A stretch of 57,979 nt of DNA from Branchiostoma floridae (lineage: Eukaryota > Chordata > Leptocardii > Amphioxiformes > Branchiostomatidae): assembly GCF_000003815.2 (NCBI RefSeq), contig NC_049987.1, positions 25,321,723 through 25,379,701 of the forward strand, written 5' to 3'. Within the stretch, counting starts at the first letter, position 1. Each line of letters begins with the position of its first letter. The position numbers and the translations under genes are program-made. The notes under the pieces were generated by a model, which saw only the letters and a list, made by a program, of their open reading frames with translations, made no database searches and had not been told where the DNA came from. This document shows positions 35,053 through 46,944 of the stretch, one piece after another.

Positions 35053-35218
35053 TAAGGAAGACCACAACAAATCAAATTGGTGTAGCCTAAAATGTATCTT
35101 GTAGTTCCAATGAAATCATCTACATGATATCTTGGCTTTTTTACTCTGATGGGGTGACAATGTTACGACGCTAAGACGTACTATGGGATCTTTGTAATCT
35201 CGACCCAGTCAACTTTAC

Positions 35219-35309
35219 CAGGGTTAGGGTTAGGGTTAGTGTTAGGGTTAGGGTTAAGGGTTAGGTTTAGGTTTAGGGTTAGGTTTAGGGTTAGGGTTAG
35301 GGTTAGGGT
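35219..35309 (+). repeat. Interstitial telomere-type repeat (TTAGGG)n
   Basis: About fifteen copies of TTAGGG with variants TTTAGG and TTAAGGG. Such tracts inside chromosomes often mark repaired breaks. Confidence 0.9.
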
Positions 35310-35509
35310 CGACTTAAGTAGGGTGTTAAGCAAAGTTGGTCTAATTAGAGTGGTACTTGGTAAAAAGACAGGAGCATCCGACATCCCTGGCTTTATTTGA
35401 CGCATTTACAAAGATTAACTTTGTTGATGTTGAACTTCGTAGACAGTGTTCACAGAAAGAATATCGCCATTTATTTATCATTAACATTGTGTGTTTCTCT
35501 TTTACCTCA

Positions 35510-36800
35510 GGAATTCCTTGATGCGTGTTGAGTTCATCTCGCCTTTCAGTTAGGCCTTCCAGTCATCAGCCCCCAAGGAGGTATGGTGGTATTTCACTGC
35601 ACTTGGGACACCGGTGTGGCACTGCGGGGTCCGAAAATTATTAATCGAATTTCAGAGACAAAGACGAATTTTTCTTACGCATCACAAGAATCAGCTGCCT
35701 TCTCGTTGTCATTATATCCTGATACATTAGTTAAGGCCTCTGCCGCTTCTTCTATGATGTTGAGGCTACCAACTTCCAATTTATTGACTTAACGACGTTA
35801 AAGACTGTTTATTCCGTTATACATATGAAGGGGAGATATTATAATTCTATTTTTTCGTATTTATGTGTAACACAAACCAGACTCTTTATCCTGTCTGTAC
35901 GTCGCGATGAACAAACAAGATAAATACCTGGCAAACTACAACCTTCTGTTTCTTATGGAATTGTTTTTTATCTGGAGTTAAGGAGAGGACTTGTAAGTAA
36001 CCCCAGCTGGCAAGTGATGCTACGCGATTGTAAACAGGAAGAACTTTTAAAAGGGCTAGCCGCGTAACCCCCACCCTTATTGAACTAGAAAGCGCTCGCG
36101 TGCGACCTTGCTTCGGGCTAAATACGAGTTGTTCGTCCCTCGACTTCATAATCAGAAGATTATGCAAAATGTAAAAGCATGAATGTAGAGACAATGAAAC
36201 GCAAAATGCGTAAAGATATTAATTTTACTTTACAGTAGAAGCTAGATTATTGCACGACGGATTACCGCACACTTTTGTTAATTGAACGTAATCCAAGAAT
36301 CCCAAACTGGTGCGGTCCAGCTAGATAGTGCACCATGCGGATAATTGCACAAAATACGCTGGTAAATGGGTTGTGCTTCTACAGTATAAGTAAACCGTCG
36401 ATCGCTAACCACTCGGTCGCAGTGAGGTCGCCGCCTTAGTATATTGGGTGTATACGAAGAACATTGGCGTAGCTACAGAAGCCGTCTCCGAGGTGTTGCC
36501 AAAAAACAGCCTTTTCACGGGAGACGACAAACAGTCTGCATAAACCGGCGAATCGGGCCGTTACCTCTGAGTTGAAAAGACGAACGCCTGGCTTAATACG
36601 TCAACAAACTTAGATACCGCGCGGGGCTTCGAGCCCTGGCTGAGAACAAAGGTTCACAGTTGTTAGGATCCTTTCTTAAGATAAGAGGGTGTCGCTCGGA
36701 ACGCTTGAGATGATTTCAAAAGTTACCAAACGTGTCGTTCTTAGGCGCTACTGCCGTGCTGATATCACTGTTACATGCATGGGTATCTTAACTCTAGCTG
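35510..36800 (+). repeat. Segment X, present inverted at 48775-49640
   Basis: 35583-35660 (GGTGGTATTTCACTGCACTT, GACACCGGTGTGGCACTGCG) matches the reverse complement of 49560-49625, and 36440-36790 (TCTCCGAGGTGTTGCCAAAA, GGTTCACAGTTGTTAGGATC) matches that of 48775-49115. Each copy has its own insertion: a Tigger-like MITE here, a SINE there. Confidence 0.85.
36233..36384. mobile_element. pogo/Tigger-like MITE, copy 2
   Basis: Starts CAGTAGAAGCTAGATTATTG after TA and ends GCTTCTACAG before TA. Interior GTGCGGTCCAGCTAGATA and GATAATTGCACAAAATACGC match the other copies. Confidence 0.8.
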
Positions 36801-38335
36801 ACAGACTACCTGTAGTTTATCTTTTAATTTGCAAACGGTGGGTAGGGGGCAGGATTGCTAACCGGTAGTCCAAAGTGCGAAAAATTAAGGTGAGCTCAGC
36901 AAGTTTACCTCACCTCACCTCACCTACCCCCCCCCCGACCTTTTAGAGGGTTCTTAAGGTACCTTGACTTTTTATGAACAAATTACCCATCGGACAAGTT
37001 CTTATTTTCAATTCAAAATCAGAGCATGAAAACACATACAATTACCATAAGTTAAACTGTATTAATTTCTTTTCGTTCAGATGTGTAAGATGATGCACTT
37101 ACTGAATGTTAAACCACACCGATCATTTGAGCAAACCGTTCGTTAGCCACTACGTTACACAAAACAAATGTGATATTCACTAGGATAAAGTACAAAATGT
37201 GGCGCTTGTTTTCTCCGAACTCCAACCACACGCACTAGATGTTTTAGCAAATAATTGCGGTCGCATTTGTCGAGTCACGAATATTCAAATGAATTGTAAT
37301 ATATACTGAAGGAGAAATTCAGACTCTACCGAATATACTTATTTTCATATTCGTTATTGGACAAATCTGACTGCAACCTGCTTTACTGAGAAAAGATTAA
37401 CAAACATATTGACCTTTCAGAGAAAAAAAAAAAACTGAGCTTGCACTGGATCTCAAACAGTTCAAAACAGGAATATAACTTCACCCTAAGTATCATCATC
37501 ATCATCGCGGAGAGAGCGCGGCGAGAGCGCCATCCAAGTGGAAAAGGGTGTAAAAGATTCCTAAACTCCAACTTGGGTGACATTTGTGATAGATTAAAAC
37601 TTTAGGAGGTAAAAAAAAACTCACACGCCATACAAATATATGATAACGTAGCCACAAGTAATTAAGCATTCAGTATTCTCCTAATCTCCTCTAAGTACCC
37701 TCCAAATGTATTAAGCCATTTCAGCCAACGATTGAATACAATGTTCCTAACAAGACTCTAGAAAACTTGGGTAACAATTTGAAAATAATTTCATCTGCGA
37801 TAAGAAAATATATGTGTAATGTTATGTAGTATCAACAATTGAATTTCTTGGTTTTCTTATTTCTAAAATATTTAAGAAAAAGGATATGAATACACGTGTA
37901 GGAATGCCTGTGTAGGGTCTGCATAGAATTAGCAAATTATCACATCGTTTTACAAAGCACACGTCTCGTAAATCACTACTTGTAGAATTCTGCAAAACAA
38001 GTGGGCTGATTATGTATACATGAATACATCATCCAATCGAAATAAGAATCCAAGGAAGCTATCTACATCAGAGCTTACAACCATCCCTGAACAGAGACGG
38101 TAGTCGCCATGGACTTCCTGCAACCTATGATCCACTGCTTACTGAGTCACGTGTTCGTCTCATTGAGAAAGACTGGTGCTGTTTAGTCGAAAATTTGTTC
38201 AATTTTTGTTTTGAAAATAAGAGTTAAACTAGTGACTAATGACTTCTACCAACACAGATGACATTTCAAGTTAAGAATTCTTTCTGGAGTTCAGAGCTCC
38301 TTCATTACTGCGTTATGTTTGGATTTAAAGAAGGT
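36801..38335. other. 3' flank of the minus-strand channel gene
   Basis: AT-rich, with a short CACCT repeat at 36908-36930 and a run of C. No further exon recognised. The 3' untranslated region of the channel gene should begin at 38335 and run leftward; I did not find a clear AATAAA. Confidence 0.4.
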
Positions 38336-39106
38336 TCATTTGTAAAAAGTGTCATTGTGCAAGCCCTCGGCTTTGTTATCAGGCTCGGTTTGGACCTCGG
38401 CGACCCTCGGGCTCCTGATGGTACGTTTCCCTAGGAACCCCTTCAGACGCTGCCACAGGTACTCCCACGCCTCCAGGATGGTCAGCAGGCTGGCTCCTAT
38501 AAACAGGCCCATCATTCCTCCTATGTTACCTGTGTGGGGTGGGGAGGGGGGCGTACACATTAGCGTACTTAATGTTTTTTTTAAATGAAGCAAGCGTGAT
38601 AAAATAGGAAAATATCCGAGTCCTGTTCTCTGGGATATATACAAAACACGTCTTAACATTATGCTATCGAAATCGAGAAAATAGACAAGAACTGTTTACA
38701 AGTCATGACACCTTTGACATATTTCCCACAATTCCTGTCGTTGCACATGCGTACTTGTAGTTGAGAAAGAGTTCATTGACCGAGTAAAAGGCATTAACAT
38801 TTAAAGAAAGATTCCTAGAATTAAAAGTAAATGCAACATTCATTTTTATAGTTTTGAAGAAGGAAGTTGATGTTTGGTGAAATGAAAGGTTGTCAGTAAA
38901 CTGAGTAAATAACTTTTACATACTTGCAAGCTGTCCACTATCCATAGCTTTTAGCTCCCGGACTTTCTGATAATTCAGTTGTTCGTAGAAGACGCTGAAG
39001 ACAACACCGTTTTCTCTGAAATAAACAAGAGGTGGATAACCATGAACCATATTTTACCTATGAGAGATAGTGTATGTGTATGTGTATGTGTAACGGAATC
39101 CTTTAT

Positions 39107-39144
<38 letters not shown>

Positions 39145-42100
39145 GTGTGTGTGTGTGACTGGTGGGTTGGTCTGTGTGAGTTTGATTTGTGTGCTTGTGC
39201 TTCCTTCAGTATATATGTGCTTGATTTATTTAGCATGTTCCCTAGGTGGTAGAGATATCTCTTATATGCTACTTCATAACTTATGTACAGTAGTAGCCAG
39301 CTAGTTGCACAACGGATTAGCGCACAGTTCTGTTAACTGCACGGAATCCCCAAATCCCAAATCAGTGCGGTCCAGCTAGATAACTTCGTATTATTTCACA
39401 TGACGGATAATAGCACAAAATTTACTGGCAAATAGGCCGTGCAATTAAGCGGCTTCTACTGTATATGCATACTCACGCCATATAGTCTTTTGTTTGGTTA
39501 TAAATTCGGATGATGCTTTCCTCGGTGAATTTGTTTGGCCAGCCTGCGTAGGACACAGACGTGCTGTACTTGATCATACTGCAGGGTACGGGACAGTCAC
39601 ACTTCAGCTCACCAGAGATCACCCTACCTGTTACAAATGACAAAAAAACATTGTGAATTTTCCTAGAATTCTTGTCAAATGGCCTGATAAATGGATGTAC
39701 TGTAGGTTGATTTCATGTTTTACTCCAGGTAAGATGGCCACTTATTGATTGTATAATAGCTACATGTATAGTGGTGTGAACAGAATACATGAAGTGCAGT
39801 ATTCTATCAGTCTAGGTCCCCTGAGGCATCGGCAAAACCTTTTAAACCAAAAAGGAAATTCCTCGTGAATTCTGTGAATTTATACCTTCTCCAGGTAGGC
39901 TAGCTTATTGTATTATAGCTAATGGAGCGACTAAAGTAGTACTATAATTTAAGGTATAGCCCCTGAGGCGTCGCCAAAACGGTCAGGCGATGACATAAGT
40001 TATTCACATTTCTAAACCTATGTACTATCAAATTAGATATCGATGCTATGTACAGACAAATTTAGATATGTATTCACTTGCAACAACTCCTGCAACACAA
40101 AAATAGACAAACATATAAAAGAATGCTTTGTTATTAGAAAAAATACCAACACTCATAATTAGCCCCACTAGACTGAAACATGACATCAGAACTTATGCTA
40201 GCCCTTATATATTGTTATAGGAATTAGGGTGTTAAGCTTTACCCTATACCTTTATTTTGTACTCTGTGTAACAGTTGCTGCCATCATTTATATTCTAAGT
40301 GAGACTCTTACCTAGAACAGCTCTGACACAGGTGGAGATATTGCCTGGGTTGCAGTGTGGCGCTTTTCCTAGGGTTAAAAAAAAAAGAAACATTTTGGTT
40401 GTTCCATCCTGAAGGTAATTAAAGACCGCCTTTATTACATCAGATAAACTACAAGTTACGACGGGTGGCTTATTAATCAAAGTTTATCGTTAACCTCTCC
40501 CAGTCCAACTACATCTTTCTCTTGCGGCATCCATGATAGATCGAAGACGAGGTCAATGAGGCAAACAGACAAAAGTTATTCTGAAATCAGCTAGTTTTTC
40601 GCCCAAACCACGCAAGTTTTCCCAATATATGATCAGGTAATAAGTTCTAGTACATGTATTATTAGTGTCATGCGCCGAAAGGTGTAGCAATTTTGTGCAG
40701 CACTGGTTAATCCCATAGTCCCTTGAATTGAAGAAAAAGCATAATACACAATGTAATCCATATATTGAACGGACATGCAGCCATTCTCTTATTGGTCGAT
40801 TTTCTAAAAAAAACTATCATTGGTTGAACTGCTTATTAAGATGGACAGTCTTTTGTTTGTCTCATTGAACTCGTTTTAGATCTATCATGGCCGTCGCGTG
40901 AAAAAGGTGTATTGGTTCATAGACACCCTCCTTCTCGTGTGTTCTCGCGAGATCTGGACAACGCGAGATATTCAAAGCATGATTTTTGCCCAGTGAATAG
41001 AAATAGTACCTGGTAAGAAGAAGGGAACACAGCTGCAGTTTGCGATGACGTGTTTACTTCTGCACTCCAGATAGCAGGCAGGTAAGGTGTAGGTGTCGTA
41101 ATACTCCAGCTGTAGGTCCTCGCAGACCCCCCATGGAGGGACGTGGTTCTCGTACTATGTAAGAGGAGATGGATCAGTCGAATACAGTATCATAAAAAAT
41201 CAGTGCACAAAGTTAACAGCTTACATGTACAAAGTTCCATTCAAATTATGAAAGCCCATTTATGTTTATAGATACAGAAAGCATCCAAGAATACTGAAGT
41301 TTACATAGCCAACACTTCGAAGAATGTGAACTATCATGAGGAAGTTGTACACATTTGAACCCATCCTCCGACACTGAAAAGAGACGGGAAACGACACAGA
41401 TTATCAACACTTACAACACTTTTATTTTTCATTTCAATCAGATGAAAATTGGTACATAACTACTGTTTGGGACGACCCTATGCTACAGGTCCGGTTCAGG
41501 TCCAGAGGATCAGTATTTGCAAACTTGTGTATGGGCGATACTCAAAACAAATGTTCATTCCGCTACAAAGAAATCTGTTTTGGGAAGTATCCGACTTCCA
41601 TTGGCCTTTTTAAAATCCTACAAGGCTAACGTACGCTGGACTATTGACTGTAAAACTTGTTAGAAATAAATATAAACTCCGCTCTACTTCGCTCTTGTCA
41701 TTTTCTTCGACCGGTCAGCCCCCAAACGTGTAAATATCTGCTCATATGATGTTTATTTTCCAATAGGTCCAAAATTCGGTCATTGATTTTTTTAGGTCCG
41801 TTGTATTTGTATTAGAAATAAGAAAAAAAAGGTTTTGTACCGGTATGGTGTACCCAAGCCTACTCACCACTGTGCGTTTGACGCCCACGAAAGCGTGGCT
41901 GCCCGGCGCGAGGGCGATGCCCTGGGTGTCCATCATAGGGGGCTCGTCTTGGTCATGCACCAGTAGCTTTAGCCCGATTTCAGAGTTCCCCCCCGTAAAA
42001 TAGTTTTCAGTGTACTCCTCCTGTGGGATTAAATCAGTATAAAATCCATCAATTGATGGTTCAATCAAGCAACCAATTGATCATTCATTCATTCACATTC

Positions 42101-45100
42101 ATTTATTTACATTCGTTTATTTACATTCACTTATTCATTCAAGTAACCAACCGATAGGGTTTTCGGAAAAAAACTGTCCGGTCCAGACTGCGAAAAACCC
42201 GGTCCAGTCCTGTTTGGGGGTGGAAAACCGGTCCCACCTGTTCCGCTAGTAGCTACGCCCCTTGACAGTAACTGAAAGAATTGTAATTGGTGTGTGGTGT
42301 ATAGTGTGTTCCCGTACATCACAACATGTGGATACACCTACCATAACTGGAAACATGTAACTCTAAACGGTAGGATTTTAATGGAAGAAAATTTTGACTT
42401 GTAGCCATTAATAACCAATGGCGTCACTTATGCATGATTCCAACCATTACAGGAGAAAAGGTAACAATTAAAGGCATGCGCAGATGCCTTCTTGAAATAA
42501 ATGTAAGAAACCTTATTTGTGACAAATGTTGGCATTTTGAGCTAAAAATTACAGGTAAGGGTCTTGGCCATTTAAGTCTGTTTCAAAAATAGGCTTAAGG
42601 CATGTTTCTAATGTCCTTCACACTTTTAAATTAAGTTTTTTAACCTCCTTTAATTAACAAAGAAGTGTTGATATCTTGTAAAGAGAGGTCAAAGGTCACT
42701 GGAGCTTGCTTTGAAGCTCTCTTGATAGTTTGTGCCGTTAGAAATTTGGGAGAAATGATTACCTTAGAAGTCAGACTACGCTGCTAATATGAGTTTTCCA
42801 CTGACTTAACACGTAGAAAATTTTGACAGCCTTTTTTGCTGCCTATTTTTTATTTATATGAATGTGAGGAAGTATCAAAAGGCAGTGGCCTAAAGTTATT
42901 ACAATGAAAAGGCTAGGAAAATCGCTTTCTTACCGCTCTTATATCCACAAAGACCATGAGACCGTTTCCGTGCCCCTCCATCGTCTGCCACAGCGTGTTG
43001 GACTTGTCGGAGTTGAAGGTGTAACAGTTGCCGAAGAAGGTGTAGGTATGAGTAAAGTTCTGTGTGATTTCAAAGCACAGTTGCTTGTCACATGTTGCGT
43101 ACTCAGATCCTTTTCAGCAAGGGAAAAGAAAGATGAATATAAAACTTCAGACAATCATTTTCTAACTCATTTACTTTTTTTTTAATTATTATTCTATGCC
43201 CACCCCCAGCCCCATTAAAAAAGACCGTTTCACCCCAAATCTCATCAGTATACGTAGGATGCAGAGCAGGCCCCTATATCAACTTACCAAATGGGTGCAG
43301 CCCTCGGTTTTCCAGAAGCACATTGCCATGCGATCTGAGTTGACGTCGAAGCCGTTTTGCAACACGAAGTCTTGTAATGTTATGTTCTGTTAAGTCACAA
43401 AAATCAAATGCCATTGATTAGCATTGCGTCGGTTGCGAAAGAAATGTTGATCGTCAAACGAGATGATAAGTGACATTGAAATAGTTGAAGTATCTGGAAA
43501 GAAACCCACGTGAGTTAGTGACATCAGAGGTGGGTACAAAAATTGCGGAAGGCCGACAAAACCGATGATGGTTTCAAATTGCCTTATTTTCAAAATATAG
43601 CTGTCTAAAGTCGCAATATATCGATTTGACATCCCTAAATTTTAACATTTTAATTTTAAACATTCCTATGGACTGGCTCCCTGACTGGAATTCCAAACAT
43701 TCCTATGGACCATGCAGCATTCCTGTGGACACATGTCTGTACAATTCCTAGAATTCTTTTAGACTGAACACAATATCATTACATTTGGCTTTTCCCTTAG
43801 GCGTCGCCAAAAATATAATAGCTTATTTTGCTAATAAAGGTTAGCCATCGTTACTGAGTTGTGGAAAGAACCAAAGAGTATCAAAGGTAAGTTTTCAGTA
43901 CCCACCCCTATGGTAGAGTTGATGGTTTCGTCAGGACTAAAGCCCATTGCAAGGAGTGTGGGGATGTCGTACTGAGCTCCCATCAAGTACGGGGTCAGGT
44001 AAGACCACTCAACTAACTTCAGTTTCTGGAAGTCGAACCTACGTGGGAAGAACAATTGAATGAATGTTTCACCATGCGTATCCGTATGACCAGAAAATGT
44101 ATTGTGTTTACACAATCCGTAACGATAACTTGGGCAAAATGCCTGAAAATTTATGGCAATTCAGAACAAAAAAATAACGTTAATGATATAAAACTTATCC
44201 AACTGATACCTTACGTATGCTTCTTTGTTGGAATATCACACAGCATTCACGAATGCCTAATCGAATCAGCTCTGCTAAGCCAAATATATGTTCTTAACTC
44301 TAAAAGGCAACATTTTAGAGAAAACGCAGGATGTTTCCCTCGTAGTAGTTTGTCTTTGTCCAGATACTGCATGTACATAATATACCATCATGCTCAACCA
44401 TGAGGAGGCACAATAAAATAGGCTCGCCCCTGAGGCGTCACCAAAAATGGACGTAATTCATGGAAGTTGATTCATTCATTGACTTACTTCGATAATTAAT
44501 ATGTTTTGTGAAACTTTTTTGGCAAAAATATCATCAATATATTAGACCCTAATCGATAATTAGGAAGAATGAGTTACCTACTTGTTCATGTTGCAGATTG
44601 TGACGGCCGGAAATGGTAAGGCATCGGTAAACTTCAACTTCGTATCGGTGATGGTGTCGTAGCTGAAGTAGTCGATGATCCTGTACAGCGCAGAAGGATA
44701 CATTTTATCAGAGTAATACAGCTTGCACAAATTGGAGTTTTCTCACATGATAGAGTAAACAGGTCTCTAGTGCCTATCAGTCAATCAACTAATCAATTAA
44801 TCAATCTTCCAAGCAATCGGTATACTCACATTGAGCTGAGCATGTAGGCAAAGCCGCTATATGACGCCAGGATTGTGAGAACCCACATGACCCGGAAGTA
44901 GTTGCTAGGGGCAATCACAATCTGGGGAAGAGATGGAACAAAAGGTCAAGGTCAATACGACAAAGGACGCAAATGTTGATATCTTGAAAACCCGCTGCAA
45001 AAACTGCAAGAAAACTTGCTGACCTATGTGACTCGAGGCACTAATAGTTGTACAACAACAATGACTACTCTTCAGCAGATACCTATATCAAATATTTACG

Positions 45101-46944
45101 CACATCTCAGACACATTTCTCACGCGGCGGCAATGATGGAGCTAAAACAAGTTTTGACATACAAATAATTGCATTATTCTGTTTTTATTTTACATCTCTT
45201 AATGTACTATGGAGTCAGTCTACGCTACTCTAAATTGCAAAATATTTCGGTGCATAACACTAGTTATGATATATAAACTTTTTGACACTATCAAAAAAAT
45301 ATTTCCAACCTTTCACCAGCTAGTAGACCTTCAAAAAACTACATTCCTGTTAAAATCACAGAGCCCACTAATCATTAAAAACGCGGGACTTGTCATCAGC
45401 CACTGCCTCCAAAGAAGAAGTCAAACCTCCCAGTAAAGTATGTAGAATCATAAGATAGCTGTATAGAATAGACACTTGCTACTTTTTACCGTCTGTAACA
45501 TTGCAGTAAGCCTACAGGCATGGATTTGCAAAATAAAATATCATTTATTATTTGATCTTATATTGTGAAAATTTGTGTGGTTTGGGAGTTGATTTTAGAA
45601 ATAAGTTTTGTCTGTTTGCCTCATTGACCTCGTCTTCGATCTATCATGGCCGCCGCGTGAGAAAGGTATATAGATGACTCGTCCTTAAACAATAATCTTT
45701 AGTGTATAGCAGTAAAGCCACGCACACCCTCATTCATTTCATGGTTCGAAGATGACAGGAAATCTAGCTTATGGCGATCTTTGTAATGGATAGAATTCGT
45801 CACCATAGGTACATAAATCTTATCATCAGAAATTTACCTCCTTAAAACTAATTTCACAACCGGCCGTATGTGTAATTTGTCCGTACGTTTCTTGGGGAGG
45901 CCACGTCCGCCACTTATTTCTGAAAACGTTCAGACTTTATAGGGCAAGAGCGTCGCCCGTACAAACGGGTGGGTGGGGGTGGTGTGTCGAATACACAGCC
46001 CGATGGCACAAAGGTTTTGCCTGCACGTAAAGTAGGCGTTCGTAGGCGGTACTTACAACTTATGGATCCCAAAAGATTGCCGACATTTTGGTACGTAGAC
46101 AGCACGTATTTGCACGGACGGCGGGTTGTGCCCTTAGCTTTAGAACGAAATATCATAACCACAAATTTACTGTAGTAAAAAAGAATCCCCTCACTTATCT
46201 CAGGTGAAAATGAGCTTCGGTTAGACACTTTCCTCCGATAGGGCATTTGATTGAGGTCTAGTTTTTGTGGAGAGCCATACCTTAAATTGTTAAAGAACCC
46301 GCAAAAATATGCCATGTTAATGGATGGATGTTAGTGGATTAAGTAAATCTGTCCGGACATGCACTGGTGTCTTACGCCATGGGGCGGTTAACCTGGTATG
46401 CGAGGCAAACAAGAAGAACTACATACTGACTGCTAGTTGACAAGTAAAGAACGCCTCATGTCTTCCAAGGTATACAAAATATTTGTCGAAAAGTTATTCA
46501 TGGCTAGGGATTTAACCAAATGAATCGCCTTTCCTTCCCATTTCAAGTTAAACCACACGCGTGATAAATAAATATTAACATGTAAACAGAGTTTGTTGAT
46601 TTTATTTACTACACAAACAATTGAGCTACCCCCTCAAGGAAAGATAACTGAAATTTTAAACATTTTTTCTACAAAATGGTACATGTCATGTGCACGTTAT
46701 GTAGTTAATGTTGACGTGAGTCGTTTCCTTTATCGTGTGCTTCAGAAGAAAAAGACCAAGAATATGAACAAAAACCTTTTTAAGCCCCAAAGAAGAATCT
46801 TGGGCACACATTTAGAAAATTGGAATTAAATGTTCCTAGAGGGCCAAGGCCGGCACGTAAAATTATATATACAAACACCCACCCTGTTGAGTCCGTACCG
46901 GCGAACTCTTTCTCCGGGGACTCTTTCTCCTCCGCCGGCGACAT
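38336..46944 (-). CDS. ASIC/ENaC-family (degenerin) channel, exon 1 frameshifted; probable pseudogene
   Basis: Twelve exons (minus): 46944-46883, 44921-44830, 44680-44582, 44038-43906, 43386-43288, 43059-42934, 42020-41868, 41154-41010, 40368-40312, 39627-39477, 39015-38924, 38529-38336 (stop TGA). Exons 2-12 join in phase with GT/AG borders. They carry TM1 (FRVMWVLTILASYSGF), post-TM1 LPFPAVTICNMN, a cysteine-rich extracellular domain (VFVDIRA, ENYFTGGNSEIGL, PPWGVCED, CYLECRSK, ANCSCVPFFLPG, CDCPVPCSMIKY) and TM2 IGGMMGLFIGASLLTILE with the GAS selectivity filter, then a 45-residue tail. These are proton/ligand-gated or constitutive sodium channels. Exon 1 (MSPAEEKESPEKEFAG) lacks 13 bases present in the plus copy, removing the TTLHG motif; splicing to exon 2 then gives a stop at once. 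Without the deletion the protein would be 471 aa. Confidence 0.9.
39069..39160. repeat. (GT)n / (TATGTG)n microsatellite
   Basis: Intronic, between exons 10 and 11 of the minus-strand channel gene. Confidence 0.95.
39288..39461. mobile_element. pogo/Tigger-like MITE beside a splice donor, copy 3
   Basis: Ends CAGTAGTAGCC and GGCTTCTACTG, flanked by TA on both sides. The insertion lies 16 bases from the exon 10 boundary (39477) of the minus-strand channel gene; the donor reads gtgagtatgcata, then TA and CAGTAG. Confidence 0.88.
39715..40000. repeat. Tandem intronic repeat ending CCCCTGAGGCGTCGCC
   Basis: Two diverged units with CCAGGTA, TATAATAGCTA or TATTATAGCTA, and a C-run followed by TGAGGC. 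The plus gene has one matching unit in its intron 9 near 57665-57760, and the same CCTGAGGCG words occur in the intron 3 pair (44415, 53535). Confidence 0.65.
40512..40910. mobile_element. MITE, CTTTCTCAC family, copy 2
   Basis: Ends CTTTCTCTTGCGGCATCCAT and (inverse) ACACCTTTTTCACGCGACGG, both continuing CATGATAGATC. It lies in intron 8 of the minus gene. The matching intron of the plus gene (56862-57361) lacks it, so it arrived after the duplication. Confidence 0.8.
45111..45669. mobile_element. MITE, CTTTCTCAC family, copy 3 (reversed)
   Basis: The right end is ATCTATCATGGCCGCCGCGT followed by GAGAAAG. The left end TTTCTCACGCGGCGGCAATG is worn. It is longer than the other copies. Intron 1 of the minus gene. 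Confidence 0.65.

Noticed and set aside
35181-35405. Frame rich in Asn-Leu-Thr-Leu
   Set aside because: Translation of the TTAGGG tract.
39054-39304. Frames rich in His-Thr or Cys-Val
   Set aside because: Translation of a GT microsatellite.
45914-46315. 133-codon minus frame in intron 1 as the alternative first exon of the minus channel gene
   Set aside because: No HG motif or TM-preceding sequence, and no donor in the right phase; probably a copy-specific insertion.
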